Shown: one piece after another, positions 9,315-18,412 of the stretch | How the letters are laid out: each line of letters opens with the position of its first letter | Position numbering within the stretch: position 1 is the first letter of the stretch | DNA from: Enterocloster aldenensis | Lineage (GTDB): Bacteria > Bacillota > Clostridia > Lachnospirales > Lachnospiraceae | Length of the DNA stretch: 64,000 bases | Direction of reading: 5' to 3' | Assembly: GCF_003434055.1 (NCBI RefSeq) | Contig: NZ_QVEX01000002.1 | Coordinates: 124,470-188,469 of the forward strand | Program-made: the position numbers and the translations under genes | The notes under the pieces: generated by a model | Told to the model about the DNA's origin: nothing | The model's database searches: none | Seen by the model: the letters and a program-made list of their open reading frames with translations, nothing else

Positions 9315-10970
9315 TTACCGCATTTCCTCCACCTCATACAACCGTACGCAGGCCCCTTTCCTGGCCTTATTCCACTGACACGTTTCATCATCACTGGTAA
9401 TGAAACACAGATTCCCCTTCCGGTTCACATAGTAATAGATTCCGGCGCCTTTGAACCGGTGTTGTGACAGAAGGCTCCTGTCCTGCCCCATGACATAGAG
9501 GGAATGCCCATCCGCAATGTATATATTTCCTCTGCTGTCCCTGACAGAAAGCACATTCCCCTTCACACCAGCAGGGTATGGACGGCACTGATGGGTTTTC
9601 AGCTCAACACACCTGCTTGCGAAATACAGGCAGTCCTGCTCCGCCCCATAGGCATACATGCCCAATGTCTGAAACGCCTCAGGATTCACCTGTATCCGTT
9701 TCCTGCGCAACAGATTCAGGTCCCCGTCAAAAAAACGGACATCCAGCGCCGTGTCCCAGACTCCTGGTTTACGCACGGATTGTCCGGCCCCTGCCGGTTC
9801 GCCCACATATTGCTTCCACAGACGTACAATGATGATTTTCCCATCTTCCAGCACAGGCGGCGCAAAATTATCATTCCATATGACATGGTCCAGATTTTCA
9901 TATACATATTCCGAGACAATGTTCCTTTCTGAAAATGTCATGCCGGATGACCGCCAGTCTATCTTCTCAAGCTTTCCATATCCATAATAATATTCACAGG
10001 TCCCGTTCCCAAGGGCTGCCTGGCCGTACCAGCTGCAAAACCGGGGCGCGTGTCCTGCGCAGGATTTCCTGTCTTCCGGTATCCGGATTCTTTCCGCTAT
10101 CAATGGCTCGTACCGGTCCCAGTCCGCGCTGCCGTCATAATACGCATCCAGGTCCATAACCTGGATTTCCCTGTGTTCATAATCCAGGCCCAAATCCTTA
10201 TCATGAGCCGTAAAGATGGCTTCCGGGTAATGATAATCGTAAATCGCTTCCAGCCGTCCGTCCCTTTCCTGATAGCAGGACACATGGGAAAAGTCATAAT
10301 CTCCCTCAGCCCCGGGATGCACGATCCTGACCACCCGGTCATATGTATCCGCAATCCTTTCCTTCTGCTCCCTATGCTGGACCAGCAGGCCCGGAATCTC
10401 CTGGCACAGGGTCAAAACCGTATGATTCACCACCTTGTCCTGTTTCTTTTCCGCATCCATCCCACGAATAACAGGGGCAGCATCTTTTTTCCAGACTTCC
10501 TCTGTATCCTTATGCATCCTCATATCGCCGTACAGCATGGCGCCCAGGAGCCTGGAAAAGGAGTCAATGCTGTCCTGGGCGGACGTTTCCCGTTTCAGAA
10601 GGTAACGGAACGCAGACGCTTCCTTTCCCGCCAGGCCCAGGGCCTTAATGAAAGCAGGGCCTTTCTTGACTAAAAGCATTCCGGGCCCCGTCTGATAGGA
10701 TGCTTCTGTCTTACCGTCCTTCATCAGACGCATTTCAAAGATGTCATCGTCAAAATAGGATACCGCCATCACAGGCACATCCACGGCCTTTGACATGTCC
10801 CTGCCCAGTTTCTGCATCTTCTTAAAATCATGGTGTCCGGATGTTTCATATACAGCCGTCCATTCTTCAGCTGTACGGACATATTCATAACCAGGCGGGA
10901 GTACGTAATCAGGAAATTCCTGATTACCTGTCCTGACCTGCAGGTTTGTAAATGTTGTCCCCATTATCAT
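9315..10970 (-). CDS. Uncharacterised 551-aa protein co-translated with the SOS polymerase genes
   Basis: No family recognised. The first 60 residues (MGTTFTNLQVRTGN…) precede a mixed alpha/beta region to about residue 220 (AVSYFDDDIFEMRL, KKGPAFIKALGLAGKEASAF). The C-terminal 300 residues are rich in short strands and aromatic residues (EAIYDYHYPEAIF, DGKIIIVRLWKQYVGE, GNIYIADGHSLYVMG, NRKGNLCFITSDDET), which looks like a beta-propeller or jelly-roll. No signal peptide or membrane segment. Its start overlaps the stop of the YolD-like gene by four bases, so it is translated from the same message as the Y-family polymerase. Confidence 0.7.
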   Translation of the reverse strand: MIMGTTFTNLQVRTGNQEFPDYVLPPGYEYVRTAEEWTAVYETSGHHDFKKMQKLGRDMSKAVDVPVMAVSYFDDDIFEMRLMKDGKTEASYQTGPGMLLVKKGPAFIKALGLAGKEASAFRYLLKRETSAQDSIDSFSRLLGAMLYGDMRMHKDTEEVWKKDAAPVIRGMDAEKKQDKVVNHTVLTLCQEIPGLLVQHREQKERIADTYDRVVRIVHPGAEGDYDFSHVSCYQERDGRLEAIYDYHYPEAIFTAHDKDLGLDYEHREIQVMDLDAYYDGSADWDRYEPLIAERIRIPEDRKSCAGHAPRFCSWYGQAALGNGTCEYYYGYGKLEKIDWRSSGMTFSERNIVSEYVYENLDHVIWNDNFAPPVLEDGKIIIVRLWKQYVGEPAGAGQSVRKPGVWDTALDVRFFDGDLNLLRRKRIQVNPEAFQTLGMYAYGAEQDCLYFASRCVELKTHQCRPYPAGVKGNVLSVRDSRGNIYIADGHSLYVMGQDRSLLSQHRFKGAGIYYYVNRKGNLCFITSDDETCQWNKARKGACVRLYEVEEMR

Positions 10971-11296
10971 ACCTCCACTTTAAGCACATCATCCAGGCTT
11001 ATCCTTGTATTCACCACCTGCAGTATCCTGCTGCTCCTGTCAAACCGCGCCACCATTCCCGTGACCTTCAGATATTCGCCTTGGTGGAAATACACCACGC
11101 TTATGATCCTGCCCGGCACGATTTCCTGTATCTTCTGGTCCAGTTCCTCTGCCATATCCTCGGACAGCACAATCTTAGGCACTGCCACCCGCTCCTTTTT
11201 GGCCAGGGCCTCCGGAAGGCCCTTTAAAGCCGCAAATGGCAGGAACTGTTTGGCCCGGTCCGCCGCTGCCATCCTGGGCCTTGGTCTATTCGCCAC
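10967..11296 (-). CDS. YolD-like family protein
   Basis: 109 aa. The N-terminus MANRPRPRMAAADRAKQFLP, followed by FAALKGLPEAL, is typical of the YolD-like family, small proteins encoded next to UvrX/YqjW-type Y-family polymerases in Firmicutes. The C-terminal half is beta-rich (GRIISVVYFHQGEYLKVTGM). Its start overlaps the end of the polymerase gene by 11 bases. A role as partner or regulator of the polymerase is assumed from this constant linkage; no activity is established. Confidence 0.9.
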   Translation of the reverse strand: MANRPRPRMAAADRAKQFLPFAALKGLPEALAKKERVAVPKIVLSEDMAEELDQKIQEIVPGRIISVVYFHQGEYLKVTGMVARFDRSSRILQVVNTRISLDDVLKVEV

Positions 11297-12551
11297 TTTT
11301 ATGACCTCCTATCTGACGGTTCCGCTCCTTCATGGTAGATGCGTCCTGCAGGTTCATCCCCTTAAGGATTGCATTCCTTCCATACTTCTTCTTGATATCC
11401 AGCATGGCTGCCTGCAGCTTCCGGTTGCGCTCCAGTTCCTCCTCATCGGAAAACAGGCTGTACTGCCTGTATTCCTCTTCTACCACATGATTGACAGAGA
11501 TATTAATCCGGTGGACCAACAGTCCGGGATCCACAATCCTCTCATACAGCGCGGTTACGGCCGGTATCAAAACCATATCGGCGTTGGTCTGCGTATCCAG
11601 GGAAGCGGTTCCCCTGGAAGGCTCTGCCTCCGTGCGGTTGGAATATCCCACATACAATGTCACGGAATTGGAAACCAGGTTCTTCTCCACCATCTCAAGG
11701 CATAACAAATCCATCATTTCCTTCACGATCAGCTTCCCATCCTCAAAGCTGTAACCACAGCCCAGGACCTGCCCGCAGGTAAGGCAATTGGTCTTGGCCT
11801 TGTATGACTTGATATCCCCGATGGTCACTGGTTCCCTGCCCCACGCATGATCGATGAGAAGCTCCGCGTCCACGCCGAACAGCTTATATAGGAAGTCCTC
11901 GTCCATACCAGCCAGGCCGCCCATGGTATGGATGCCGTAGCGCTCCAGCTTACCCGCAATGCCCTTCCCGATTCTCCAGAAATCCGTCAGGGGCTTGTGG
12001 TCCCACAAGGTTTTCCGGTATGTCTCCTCATCCAGATAACCGATGCAATCCTCTGCATGCTTGGCCGTGATGTCCAGCGCAATCTTTGCCAGATACAGGT
12101 TGGTCCCGATACCGCAGGTGGCGGGAATACCGAACTGCTTCCTTATATCCGCCATGATGGACTGGCCTAACTCCCTGGCTGTGACATGGTAAAGAGGCAG
12201 GTAATTGGTCACATCCATGAAGACCTCATCAATGGAATACACATGGATATCCTCTTTGGAAACATACTTGAGATAAATGCTGTAAATCTCCGCAGCATAA
12301 TCAATATACAGCTTCATCCGCGGCTCCGCCATGATATAGTCCACACTCTTCGGGATCTCAAATACACGGCACCGGTTATGGATTCCAAGGGCTTTCATGG
12401 CAGGGGATATGGCAAGACAGATGGTCTTCTCCGTGCGTTCTGGGTCAGCCACCACCAGCCTGGCTGTCATGGGGTCCAGTCCCCGCTCAGCACACTCCAC
12501 GGAAGCATAAAAGGATTTTAAATCAATGACAAGATAGGTGTGCTGTTCCAT
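11286..12551 (-). CDS. Y-family translesion DNA polymerase (UvrX/YqjW type)
   Basis: 421 aa, close to the normal length. The catalytic palm carries YLVIDLKSFYASVEC (first metal-binding Asp and steric-gate region) and VYSIDEVFMDVTNY (second acidic pair), then the helix-hairpin-helix segment GKGIAGKLERYGIHTMGGLA. It should copy past damaged bases with low fidelity. A predicted LexA box and promoter lie upstream, and a YolD-like gene and an unknown gene follow with overlaps, so the three form a probable damage-inducible operon. Confidence 0.95.
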   Translation of the reverse strand: MEQHTYLVIDLKSFYASVECAERGLDPMTARLVVADPERTEKTICLAISPAMKALGIHNRCRVFEIPKSVDYIMAEPRMKLYIDYAAEIYSIYLKYVSKEDIHVYSIDEVFMDVTNYLPLYHVTARELGQSIMADIRKQFGIPATCGIGTNLYLAKIALDITAKHAEDCIGYLDEETYRKTLWDHKPLTDFWRIGKGIAGKLERYGIHTMGGLAGMDEDFLYKLFGVDAELLIDHAWGREPVTIGDIKSYKAKTNCLTCGQVLGCGYSFEDGKLIVKEMMDLLCLEMVEKNLVSNSVTLYVGYSNRTEAEPSRGTASLDTQTNADMVLIPAVTALYERIVDPGLLVHRINISVNHVVEEEYRQYSLFSDEEELERNRKLQAAMLDIKKKYGRNAILKGMNLQDASTMKERNRQIGGHKSGE

Positions 12552-12586
12552 TCCATCCCTCCTTTTTAAGCTGCAGCTATATACCT

Positions 12587-12636
12587 ATTATACAGCGGTA
12601 CAGTGCAAACCGCAATGTTTTGCAAACATTTGTTCT
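12587..12636 (-). promoter_or_regulatory. SOS-type promoter with LexA (DinR) box upstream of the Y-family polymerase
   Basis: Reading the minus strand: -35 TTGCGG (12615-12610), 17-bp spacer, -10 TATAAT (12592-12587). Just upstream at 12623-12636 is CAAACATTTGTTCT (plus-strand reading), which matches the Gram-positive LexA consensus CGAACRNRYGTTYG at 11 of 14 positions. The start codon is 36 bases below the -10. Confidence 0.65.
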
Positions 12637-12714
12637 GTATATTGTCTGGCCTGTGTTTCCATCAAATCCCATACAGGATCATGTGGCTTGGTATTTTATC
12701 CGGTAATCCAGCCG

Positions 12715-13009
12715 CTATTCCACAAGTCCATCCAGAAAATATGCCAGCTGTTTTTCAGGAACCAGGAAACCGTCCTTTGAGCCGATAAAATGCTTCCCCG
12801 ACCGATAACTGGGCACTGCGTCCAGACCGTTGATTTCCCAGGCATACCGTTTTCCTTCCTCCAGCTGTTTCCTGTAACGGCCTGTGCCAATACTCTTTTG
12901 GAAACCCGCAGCATCAGCCTGGCGCCGGGAGGCCAGCTGTGCCAGGACCTCCAGGGACGAGATATCCACGGTAACAGTATGGGCATGCGTAATCAAAAAA
13001 CAACTCCAT
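12715..13009 (-). pseudogene. DsbA-family oxidoreductase, internally deleted and frameshifted
   Basis: From the ATG at 13009 one frame reads MELFFDYACPYCYRGY, a typical DsbA-family N-terminus with the CPYC redox motif, and then runs into nonsense and a stop. Another frame gives a matching C-terminus from about 12970 on (VLAQLASRRQADAAGFQKS, then NGLDAVPSYRSGKHFIGSKD and a final helix). The whole is under 100 codons where about 190 are normal, so the middle helical insert and the frame have been lost at one junction near 12955-12965. It lies 20 bp downstream of an AraC-type regulator. A functional product is unlikely. Confidence 0.7.
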
Positions 13010-13028
13010 TTTTACCATTTCCATCATT

Positions 13029-13973
13029 TCACAGCCTCCTGTCCGATTCAGCGCCTTTATTTAAATACTTTCTGTAACTCAGGGGCGTACACCCCATATA
13101 CCGGCAGAATGTATTGGAAAAATGGCTGCTTCCCGAAAAGCCGGCGGCCAGCGCGATTTCCAGCACGCTCTTATCAGAATGGGACAGCATATATTCCCCC
13201 ATCCGTACCCGGTAGGATATAAGATAATCCACAGGAGACTGGGCCAGGACCTCCTTAAAATCACGGCAGCACTCGCTGGCGCTGACGTTTGCCGCCCGGG
13301 CAATGTCTTCCAGGCGGATCCTGCCCGCGTATTCCCTGTGTATGTATTCCAGGCAGCAGCGGACCCGATGATATCTGGAATCGTGGACAGACGGGTGCGG
13401 CTCCTGTTTCATGTCAAGATTCTCAAAAAGTATGAGTCCTGCCTGCTGTACAAGGATCTGAAGCTTCCACAGATATCCTTTCGGGCGGCTGCAGTCGCAA
13501 AGATACATCTGATGGATACATTCCAAAGCCCCTGCGTGCCAGGAACTTGTGCCATCTAACAGGAAGAAATCTGTTTCAGGCCAAAACAGGGCGGATACAT
13601 ACTGTTCCTCAATCAATCCGCCGGAAAGACCGTGGAGCAGATAGCTGTCTGCCAGCACCGCGCAGTAGATGCTTCCACGCTGGCGGTGATAAGGAGAAAC
13701 CATATGGAGCATGTTAGAGGGAACCAGGCCTCCCTGCCCCCCGGAAAGCACATAAGTGCCAACGCCGGTCTGAAATTCAATGGCGCCCTCCAGGACATAG
13801 ACAAACTCCAGTTCCTTGTGCCAATGCCATGGAATAAACCGGTTGGGATATAAATCCAGATTGTCAAGATACACTTCCATGGGAAATGCCGGCGAGCCAT
13901 GGCAGGTTATTTCCTCCAGATTGCCATTCACTTCAAGATAATTCAGCTGCATAAATGTCCCCCTTTCCCCCAA
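13029..13973 (-). CDS. AraC-family transcriptional regulator with N-terminal cupin
   Basis: 314 aa; the likely start is the ATG at MQLNYLEVNG (13955). An N-terminal cupin-like sensing domain (PWHWHKELEFVYVLEG) is followed by a two-helix-turn-helix AraC domain: IRLEDIARAANVSASECC and VLEIALAAGFSGSSHFSNTF, ending CTPLSYRKYL. Such proteins usually sense a sugar or small metabolite and activate adjacent genes. The neighbour downstream is a decayed DsbA-family gene and the divergent neighbour is a VOC protein; neither names the ligand. Confidence 0.92.
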   Translation of the reverse strand: MGERGTFMQLNYLEVNGNLEEITCHGSPAFPMEVYLDNLDLYPNRFIPWHWHKELEFVYVLEGAIEFQTGVGTYVLSGGQGGLVPSNMLHMVSPYHRQRGSIYCAVLADSYLLHGLSGGLIEEQYVSALFWPETDFFLLDGTSSWHAGALECIHQMYLCDCSRPKGYLWKLQILVQQAGLILFENLDMKQEPHPSVHDSRYHRVRCCLEYIHREYAGRIRLEDIARAANVSASECCRDFKEVLAQSPVDYLISYRVRMGEYMLSHSDKSVLEIALAAGFSGSSHFSNTFCRYMGCTPLSYRKYLNKGAESDRRL

Positions 13974-14146
13974 GGATTCCCTGCAGCGGTCTGTATTCGA
14001 AATGTAGCTATGATTCTGTTATTTTTAGATACTATTTTATTAGAATCAGCCATCATATTCTATTATAATATAAAAAAGGGCAGGATTACCAGAAGAATTT
14101 CAATAAGATGGAACCACAATAAGATGATGATGAATTGAAAAGTGAG

Positions 14147-14548
14147 ATGATGATTTTGAAAGTTGACTGCATTACACTCCAGACCTTGTATCCGGATAAA
14201 ATGAAGGATTTCTATGTGAAGTATTTTGGGGCCGAAGCCAATCGGAACACCATGGCCACGGATTGTCCGGACCCAATGTACACCCTCTCCTTTCAGGGCG
14301 GTTTTAAAATCAAACTGGCGCCGGCCGGTCAATCCCAGTCCGGTTTTGCAGCGCGGACATCCCCATGCCCCCATAATCCTGTCTGCCTGGCCTTCAGGCT
14401 GGGCAGCAGGAAAAGGGTAAACACGCTGACCAGCCAGCTGATCCTGGAAGGCCATGAGATAATCAGCGAACCCCAGCTATCCGCCCCGGCACATTACAGC
14501 AGCTGTATCTTTGACCCGGAAGGGAATATCGTGGAACTGATTTCCTGA
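14147..14548 (+). CDS. VOC (glyoxalase/bleomycin-resistance fold) family protein
   Basis: About 133 aa starting at the ATG at 14147 or 14150; a TTG at 14135 is less likely. A single VOC domain with VDCITLQTLYPDKMKDFYVKYF at the start and SSCIFDPEGNIVELIS at the end, where the Glu is a usual metal ligand. The family binds or modifies small molecules through a divalent metal. It is transcribed away from the AraC regulator. Substrate unknown. Confidence 0.85.
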   Translation: MMILKVDCITLQTLYPDKMKDFYVKYFGAEANRNTMATDCPDPMYTLSFQGGFKIKLAPAGQSQSGFAARTSPCPHNPVCLAFRLGSRKRVNTLTSQLILEGHEIISEPQLSAPAHYSSCIFDPEGNIVELIS

Positions 14549-14685
14549 CAAATACTCTTTATGAAAAGCAATTTTCAAACAGACCCTAGTGCTCCATCCG
14601 TCCGGATGGAGTACTGGTTTCTCCCCGTGCTGTACGGCTACAATGCGCCGGACGGCATGGGGCGATGCCGGATATGCCGGAACAT

Positions 14686-15273
14686 TCATTCCGTCACCAC
14701 CACATAGCTGGCCGTCCCGTAACATCCGTTCTCCTTCAGGTGTTCCTCATCCCATTCAGCCACCATCTCATATACCCTGCTGCCTTTTAACTGCGGCATC
14801 AGCGCGTCCTCGTATACAGTGCCGGCCAACGGGCTGGCATCCGTGTGTCCCAAATCCTCAATGGAATATTCATAAACCGTCAGCCGGTCAGGTTTTACTG
14901 CAAAGGAAACAATATAACCAACTGTGTCCTGTCCGTTATACCGAGGAAGCGCCAGGCGCTCCTTGTCCTCTGCTTCAACCAGCGGATGGGCGCCGCAGGC
15001 AATCCCCCCTGTCATTTCATCCCCATTTGGATAATTCCATGTATAGTTCCCTGATGTAACCTCGAATTCTTCCATGGTGCCGGAGAGCACATCGGAAAGC
15101 TTCATGGAAGGCGGCTCCTGCAGCACATCACTCCGGTTTCCAGGGGAATCCGCACTGCTTTTAGCTTTACATCCCATACAGCCTATAAGGACAGCCAGGA
15201 CAGTTACCGCTAAGCATGATGATCTGATGAACCTGATATATCTTTCATGGCGTTCTTTACAATATGCCCCCAT
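14686..15273 (-). CDS. Lipoprotein, unknown function
   Basis: 195 aa with a positively charged N-terminus (KERHERYIRFIRSS), a hydrophobic stretch CLAVTVLAVLIGCMGC and a lipobox ending at Cys 34 or so (IGCMGC), so it should be lipid-anchored on the outer face of the membrane. The mature part has strand-rich sequence (VTSGNYTWNYPNGDEMTGG, VGYIVSFAVKPDRLTVYEY) resembling small Firmicutes lipoproteins of no known role. It stands alone between a VOC gene and a MerR regulator. Confidence 0.8.
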   Translation of the reverse strand: MGAYCKERHERYIRFIRSSCLAVTVLAVLIGCMGCKAKSSADSPGNRSDVLQEPPSMKLSDVLSGTMEEFEVTSGNYTWNYPNGDEMTGGIACGAHPLVEAEDKERLALPRYNGQDTVGYIVSFAVKPDRLTVYEYSIEDLGHTDASPLAGTVYEDALMPQLKGSRVYEMVAEWDEEHLKENGCYGTASYVVVTE

Positions 15274-15347
15274 ACTCCCACCCCTTTTTGCAGACTTGTA
15301 CTGGATTTACTATATCAGATTTTTCTATTTGATACTTTAACCTTTGC

Positions 15348-16271
15348 TTAAGGTTCTATGGTTTTTCTTTGACTTTTTCCCGTATCAGTGTCATCCCTGC
15401 CATCCAGGTTATCCATATAATACTGCAATGCCTCCCCCATAAACCGGGAAGCCCCTGTTCCATACCTTTTATCCATACCCTTAATCAGTTCCGGATTATG
15501 GAGATAACCGTCTATCAGCACATTCCAGTAATTCTCACCCAGGTCCATTTCAGGACAATCCTCCTTATCCAGAAGATTCATTAACCGGTCCACAATGTCC
15601 TGTACTTCCCTGGAGGTTACATCCCTTGACACGTCCTTCAGCAGTTCCTCTGTCAGTTCCTGGTTTTTTTCCACATAACCCTTTTCCTTGATTTTCTCCA
15701 TCTTTTCCATATTTTCAGAAAAATGCTCCAGACTAAACTTCATGGCATCCACATATTTTTCAATACTTCCATAATACTTAATTGCATTCCGTGCAATACC
15801 TGATTCCTGGTCCCTGACCCGGTCCACCAGTTCATCAAACGATTCCACACTGCCCCAGTGTCTGATGACCTCATCCATATTCTCACGTTTAAACTGCTCC
15901 AGCGCCTCCACATAATCAGCTAAATCAAATTCCTCAAAACTCATGCATGTCCCTCCTTTCTCCAGTTTGCCAAGCAGTTCCAGCAGCCGGTTTAATCTGT
16001 CCCGCTTTGCTCTTAGCAGCTCCTTCTGCTTTTTAAAGGCTTCCAGCCTGTCATAATCAGGCTTTTCCATAATTGACCTGATATCCTTTAAGGGAAAATC
16101 CAATTCCCTGAAAAACAGCACCTGCTGCAGGGTGTTCAGGGCCTCATCGTCATACAGCCGGTATCCTGCATCCGTTACCCTGGTTGGTTTAAACACCCCA
16201 ATCTCATCATAATATTGTAATGTGCGCACACTGACCCCGGTCAGTGAGGCAACTTCCTTTACAGTCCTCAC
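15348..16271 (-). CDS. MerR-family regulator with TipAS-like effector domain
   Basis: 307 aa. The N-terminal winged helix (VKEVASLTGVSVRTLQYYDE, GYRLYDDEALNTLQQVLFF) is followed by a long coiled-coil dimerisation helix (residues 80-110) and a C-terminal all-helical domain with TipAS character (EDCPEMDLGENYWNVLIDGY, ASRFMGEALQYYM). TipAS domains capture cyclic peptides or other drugs and the regulator then activates a promoter with a long spacer. Such a promoter lies immediately upstream, indicating autoregulation. No pump gene is directly adjacent. Confidence 0.92.
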   Translation of the reverse strand: MRTVKEVASLTGVSVRTLQYYDEIGVFKPTRVTDAGYRLYDDEALNTLQQVLFFRELDFPLKDIRSIMEKPDYDRLEAFKKQKELLRAKRDRLNRLLELLGKLEKGGTCMSFEEFDLADYVEALEQFKRENMDEVIRHWGSVESFDELVDRVRDQESGIARNAIKYYGSIEKYVDAMKFSLEHFSENMEKMEKIKEKGYVEKNQELTEELLKDVSRDVTSREVQDIVDRLMNLLDKEDCPEMDLGENYWNVLIDGYLHNPELIKGMDKRYGTGASRFMGEALQYYMDNLDGRDDTDTGKSQRKTIEP

Positions 16272-16306
16272 GGCATCGGCTCCTGTCTGGTTTTTTGTTT
16301 ACCTTT

Positions 16307-16337
16307 ATCTTATATTATCACGTAACGTGAGGGTCAA
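16307..16337 (-). promoter_or_regulatory. MerR-type promoter (19-bp spacer) of the TipAS regulator
   Basis: On the minus strand: TTGACC (16337-16332), 19-bp spacer, TAAGAT (16312-16307). The spacer contains a perfect dyad, tcacgt-a-acgtga (16318-16330), centred where MerR proteins bind. The 19-bp spacing is the hallmark of promoters realigned by MerR-family activators. Confidence 0.75.
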
Positions 16338-16400
16338 GGTCTTTTTTAATTTAATTTCATGCGGTTTTATCCGGAACGTTTTATCCAGATGCGCTGAAAC

Positions 16401-16438
16401 AATGCCCCCTCTGCCTGGCCAGGCACAGAGGGGGCATT
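16401..16438. terminator. Strong bidirectional hairpin terminator
   Basis: 13-bp stem aatgccccctctg / cagagggggcatt enclosing cctggccagg. It lies downstream of the bi-cupin gene (minus strand), which ends at 16463, and upstream of the divergently placed MerR promoter region. AT-rich flanks lie on both sides. Confidence 0.8.
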
Positions 16439-16462
16439 TATATAAAAGTTTTTGTAGTTAAA

Positions 16463-17374
16463 TTAAGAATGACCTTTCACAGGAACCGGGCGTGTCACAT
16501 AATCCCTGTCCAGATAAATCTGGCAGGAACCGTCATAGGCGCCTTCCGTAAACTTGGACGCCCTGATGGAATGGGGAACTCCGGCCGGTATGTAAACCGC
16601 ACAGGGAGATTTAAGATGGTACCCGTCCTCCCCCAGTGTGATTTCAAACTCCACCATACTGGGAGCGCCCAGAATCAGGTACATTTCATCCCCATCATGA
16701 ATGTGTGGATTGGCTTTCGGTCCCGTGCCCGCCTCCACAATCCTGACCTGGCGCTGGGTTGCCAGGAACAGGGTTGGGCAAACCCACGCATTGGCCTGGG
16801 GTACAAGGCTGCCGTTCATCAGGATGGGGAATCCCTTTCCCCCCACCGAACCTTCGTGGTCAGGAAGGCTCTCAACCCACTGGATGTCCCGTACAATCAA
16901 CGATTCTGTATCATCCGCCTTCAGCGGCTCATCCGGAACAGGCTTTGTCACATAGTTTTTATCCAGATAAATCTGGCATGAGCCGCCGTATGCGCCTTCT
17001 GTAAACCGCTCAGCCTCAATGGCATGGGGAAGGCCGGCCGGAATATAGACAGCACACTGGGACTCCAGATGGTACACATCGCATCCCAGTGTGATTCGGA
17101 ACATCACCGCGCCCTTATCCCCCAGAATCAGATACATCTCATCCCCGTCATGGATGTGGGGATTGGCCTTGGCCCCGGTTCCTTTCGCCACAATGTCCGC
17201 TTCCCGCTTTGTAATCTGGAACATGGTTGGACAAACCCATGCATTGGCTTCCGGCACAAGGCCGCCATTCATCAGGATGGGAAATCCCTTCCCTCCCACG
17301 GACCCTTCGTGGTCCGGCAGGGAGTCCACCCACCGGATCCCGTTTACAATGAGGTGTTCATATTGTTTTTTCAA
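16463..17374 (-). CDS. Bi-cupin protein with near-duplicate halves
   Basis: About 303 aa when started at the TTG at 17374, which sits behind a good ribosome binding site (gaaaggag); an ATG at 17413 inside the previous gene is the alternative. Two tandem cupin domains are roughly 70 percent identical: each has WV(D/E)SLPDHEGSVGGKGFP, NPHIHDGDEMYLIL (metal-binding histidines and acid) and a second box with CAVYIPAG(L/V)PH followed by GSCQIYLD and YVT(K/R)PVP. This looks like a recent internal duplication. The fold suggests a dioxygenase, isomerase or ligand-binding role; no specific one can be named. Confidence 0.85.
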   Translation of the reverse strand: MKKQYEHLIVNGIRWVDSLPDHEGSVGGKGFPILMNGGLVPEANAWVCPTMFQITKREADIVAKGTGAKANPHIHDGDEMYLILGDKGAVMFRITLGCDVYHLESQCAVYIPAGLPHAIEAERFTEGAYGGSCQIYLDKNYVTKPVPDEPLKADDTESLIVRDIQWVESLPDHEGSVGGKGFPILMNGSLVPQANAWVCPTLFLATQRQVRIVEAGTGPKANPHIHDGDEMYLILGAPSMVEFEITLGEDGYHLKSPCAVYIPAGVPHSIRASKFTEGAYDGSCQIYLDRDYVTRPVPVKGHS

Positions 17375-17390
17375 TTTATATGCGCTCCTT

Positions 17391-18412
17391 TCAGATGTTC
17401 CTGGTAATCTCATAGGCGTTCCAGACCGCGTACATGATGTTGCGTACCTGGTTGGAGTCCCCGATATTATATACCGGCCTGTTCAAATCCCTGACCGCCT
17501 CATACAGCTTGTTCTCAGACCTGTACCCAACAGCGGTAATCACAGTATCTGCCGCCCGGCTCATCACCTCATCCTGCCGCCGTACCAGGACGCGGCCCGG
17601 CTCTATGGATGTGACGGCCGCCTCTGTAAGTACTTCAATTCCGTATCTTCCCATCAGGTCCGTGAGCAGCTTCTCGGGATATTCCGGATCGGCCAGAAGC
17701 TGCCTGCCGTATTCCACAATATCACAGGACACGCCCCGCCTCTTCATAATCCTCTCCGGGAAGGGCGCCCTGTCTCAGTCCTTTCATACATCTCTTCAGG
17801 CTGTACCTAAGGGACACCGGGTAATCACCCCCACACGCTTTTTTGATTCCCTTTACAATATCAGTTGCAAACCTGAGCCGGTTTTCCAGGCTTCCGCCAT
17901 ACTCGTCTGTCCTGTGGTTATACAGCGCGATTGCAAACTGGTCCAACAGATACCCCTCATGCACAGCGTGTATTTCCACTCCGTCAAAACCTGCGCGCTT
18001 TGCAACCATGGCTCCCTTTACGAAGTCAGCGGTATACTGCCTAATCTCCTCCCGTGTCATTTCGCGGTGCTGCACGGACGGGTCAAAACGGTTGGGCTGG
18101 GCTGAAGGAGAAATATAATTCTTTACCATGCCTGGCATGGTGCTCCGTCCTGCATTGGCTGTCATCTGCAGGAAAATCTTTGCGCCATAGGCATGGATAC
18201 GCTCATTCATCTGGTTTCCATTGTGGACAAACGCACTGGGGTTCTTGGTCACACACGGCAGTCCGGGAGTCCCAATCCCTTCCACATCCACGTTAACGGT
18301 TGTGACCCCTGTGATAATCAGCCCGATCCCGCCCTTGGCCCGTTCCACATAATAATCCTGAAGCCTCTGGTTGTAGGCGTAATTCGGGTCAGCATAACCA
18401 ATGGGCCCCATT
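17391..18412 (-). pseudogene. Old Yellow Enzyme/2,4-dienoyl-CoA reductase-type flavoenzyme, decayed
   Basis: The 5' part (18412 to about 17750) encodes the TIM barrel from PMGPIGYADPNYAYNQ through FDGVEIHAVHEGYLLDQFA and TDEYGGSLENRLRF. The first 25 or so residues are missing. After ALPGEDYEEAGR the frame breaks and the sequence jumps to the C-terminal dinucleotide-binding part (RGVSCDIVEYGRQLL to MYAVWNAYEITRNI) in another frame. An intact enzyme has about 640-670 residues; about 330 codons remain here, so the FMN/Fe-S middle section is gone. Its native start and promoter have been replaced by a truncated TetR gene reading the other way. Confidence 0.85.
18396..18412. repeat. Palindrome at the deletion junction
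   Basis: CCAATGGG-C-CCCATTGG, an 8-bp perfect inverted repeat around one base, sits exactly where the truncated flavoenzyme (minus) and the truncated TetR gene (plus) meet. It may have promoted or resulted from the deletion of the intergenic region. Confidence 0.6.

Noticed and set aside
12715..12996. A separate 93-aa small gene
   Set aside because: It has only a TTG start, no ribosome binding site, and is the C-terminus of a DsbA-family protein whose N-terminus is in another frame just upstream.
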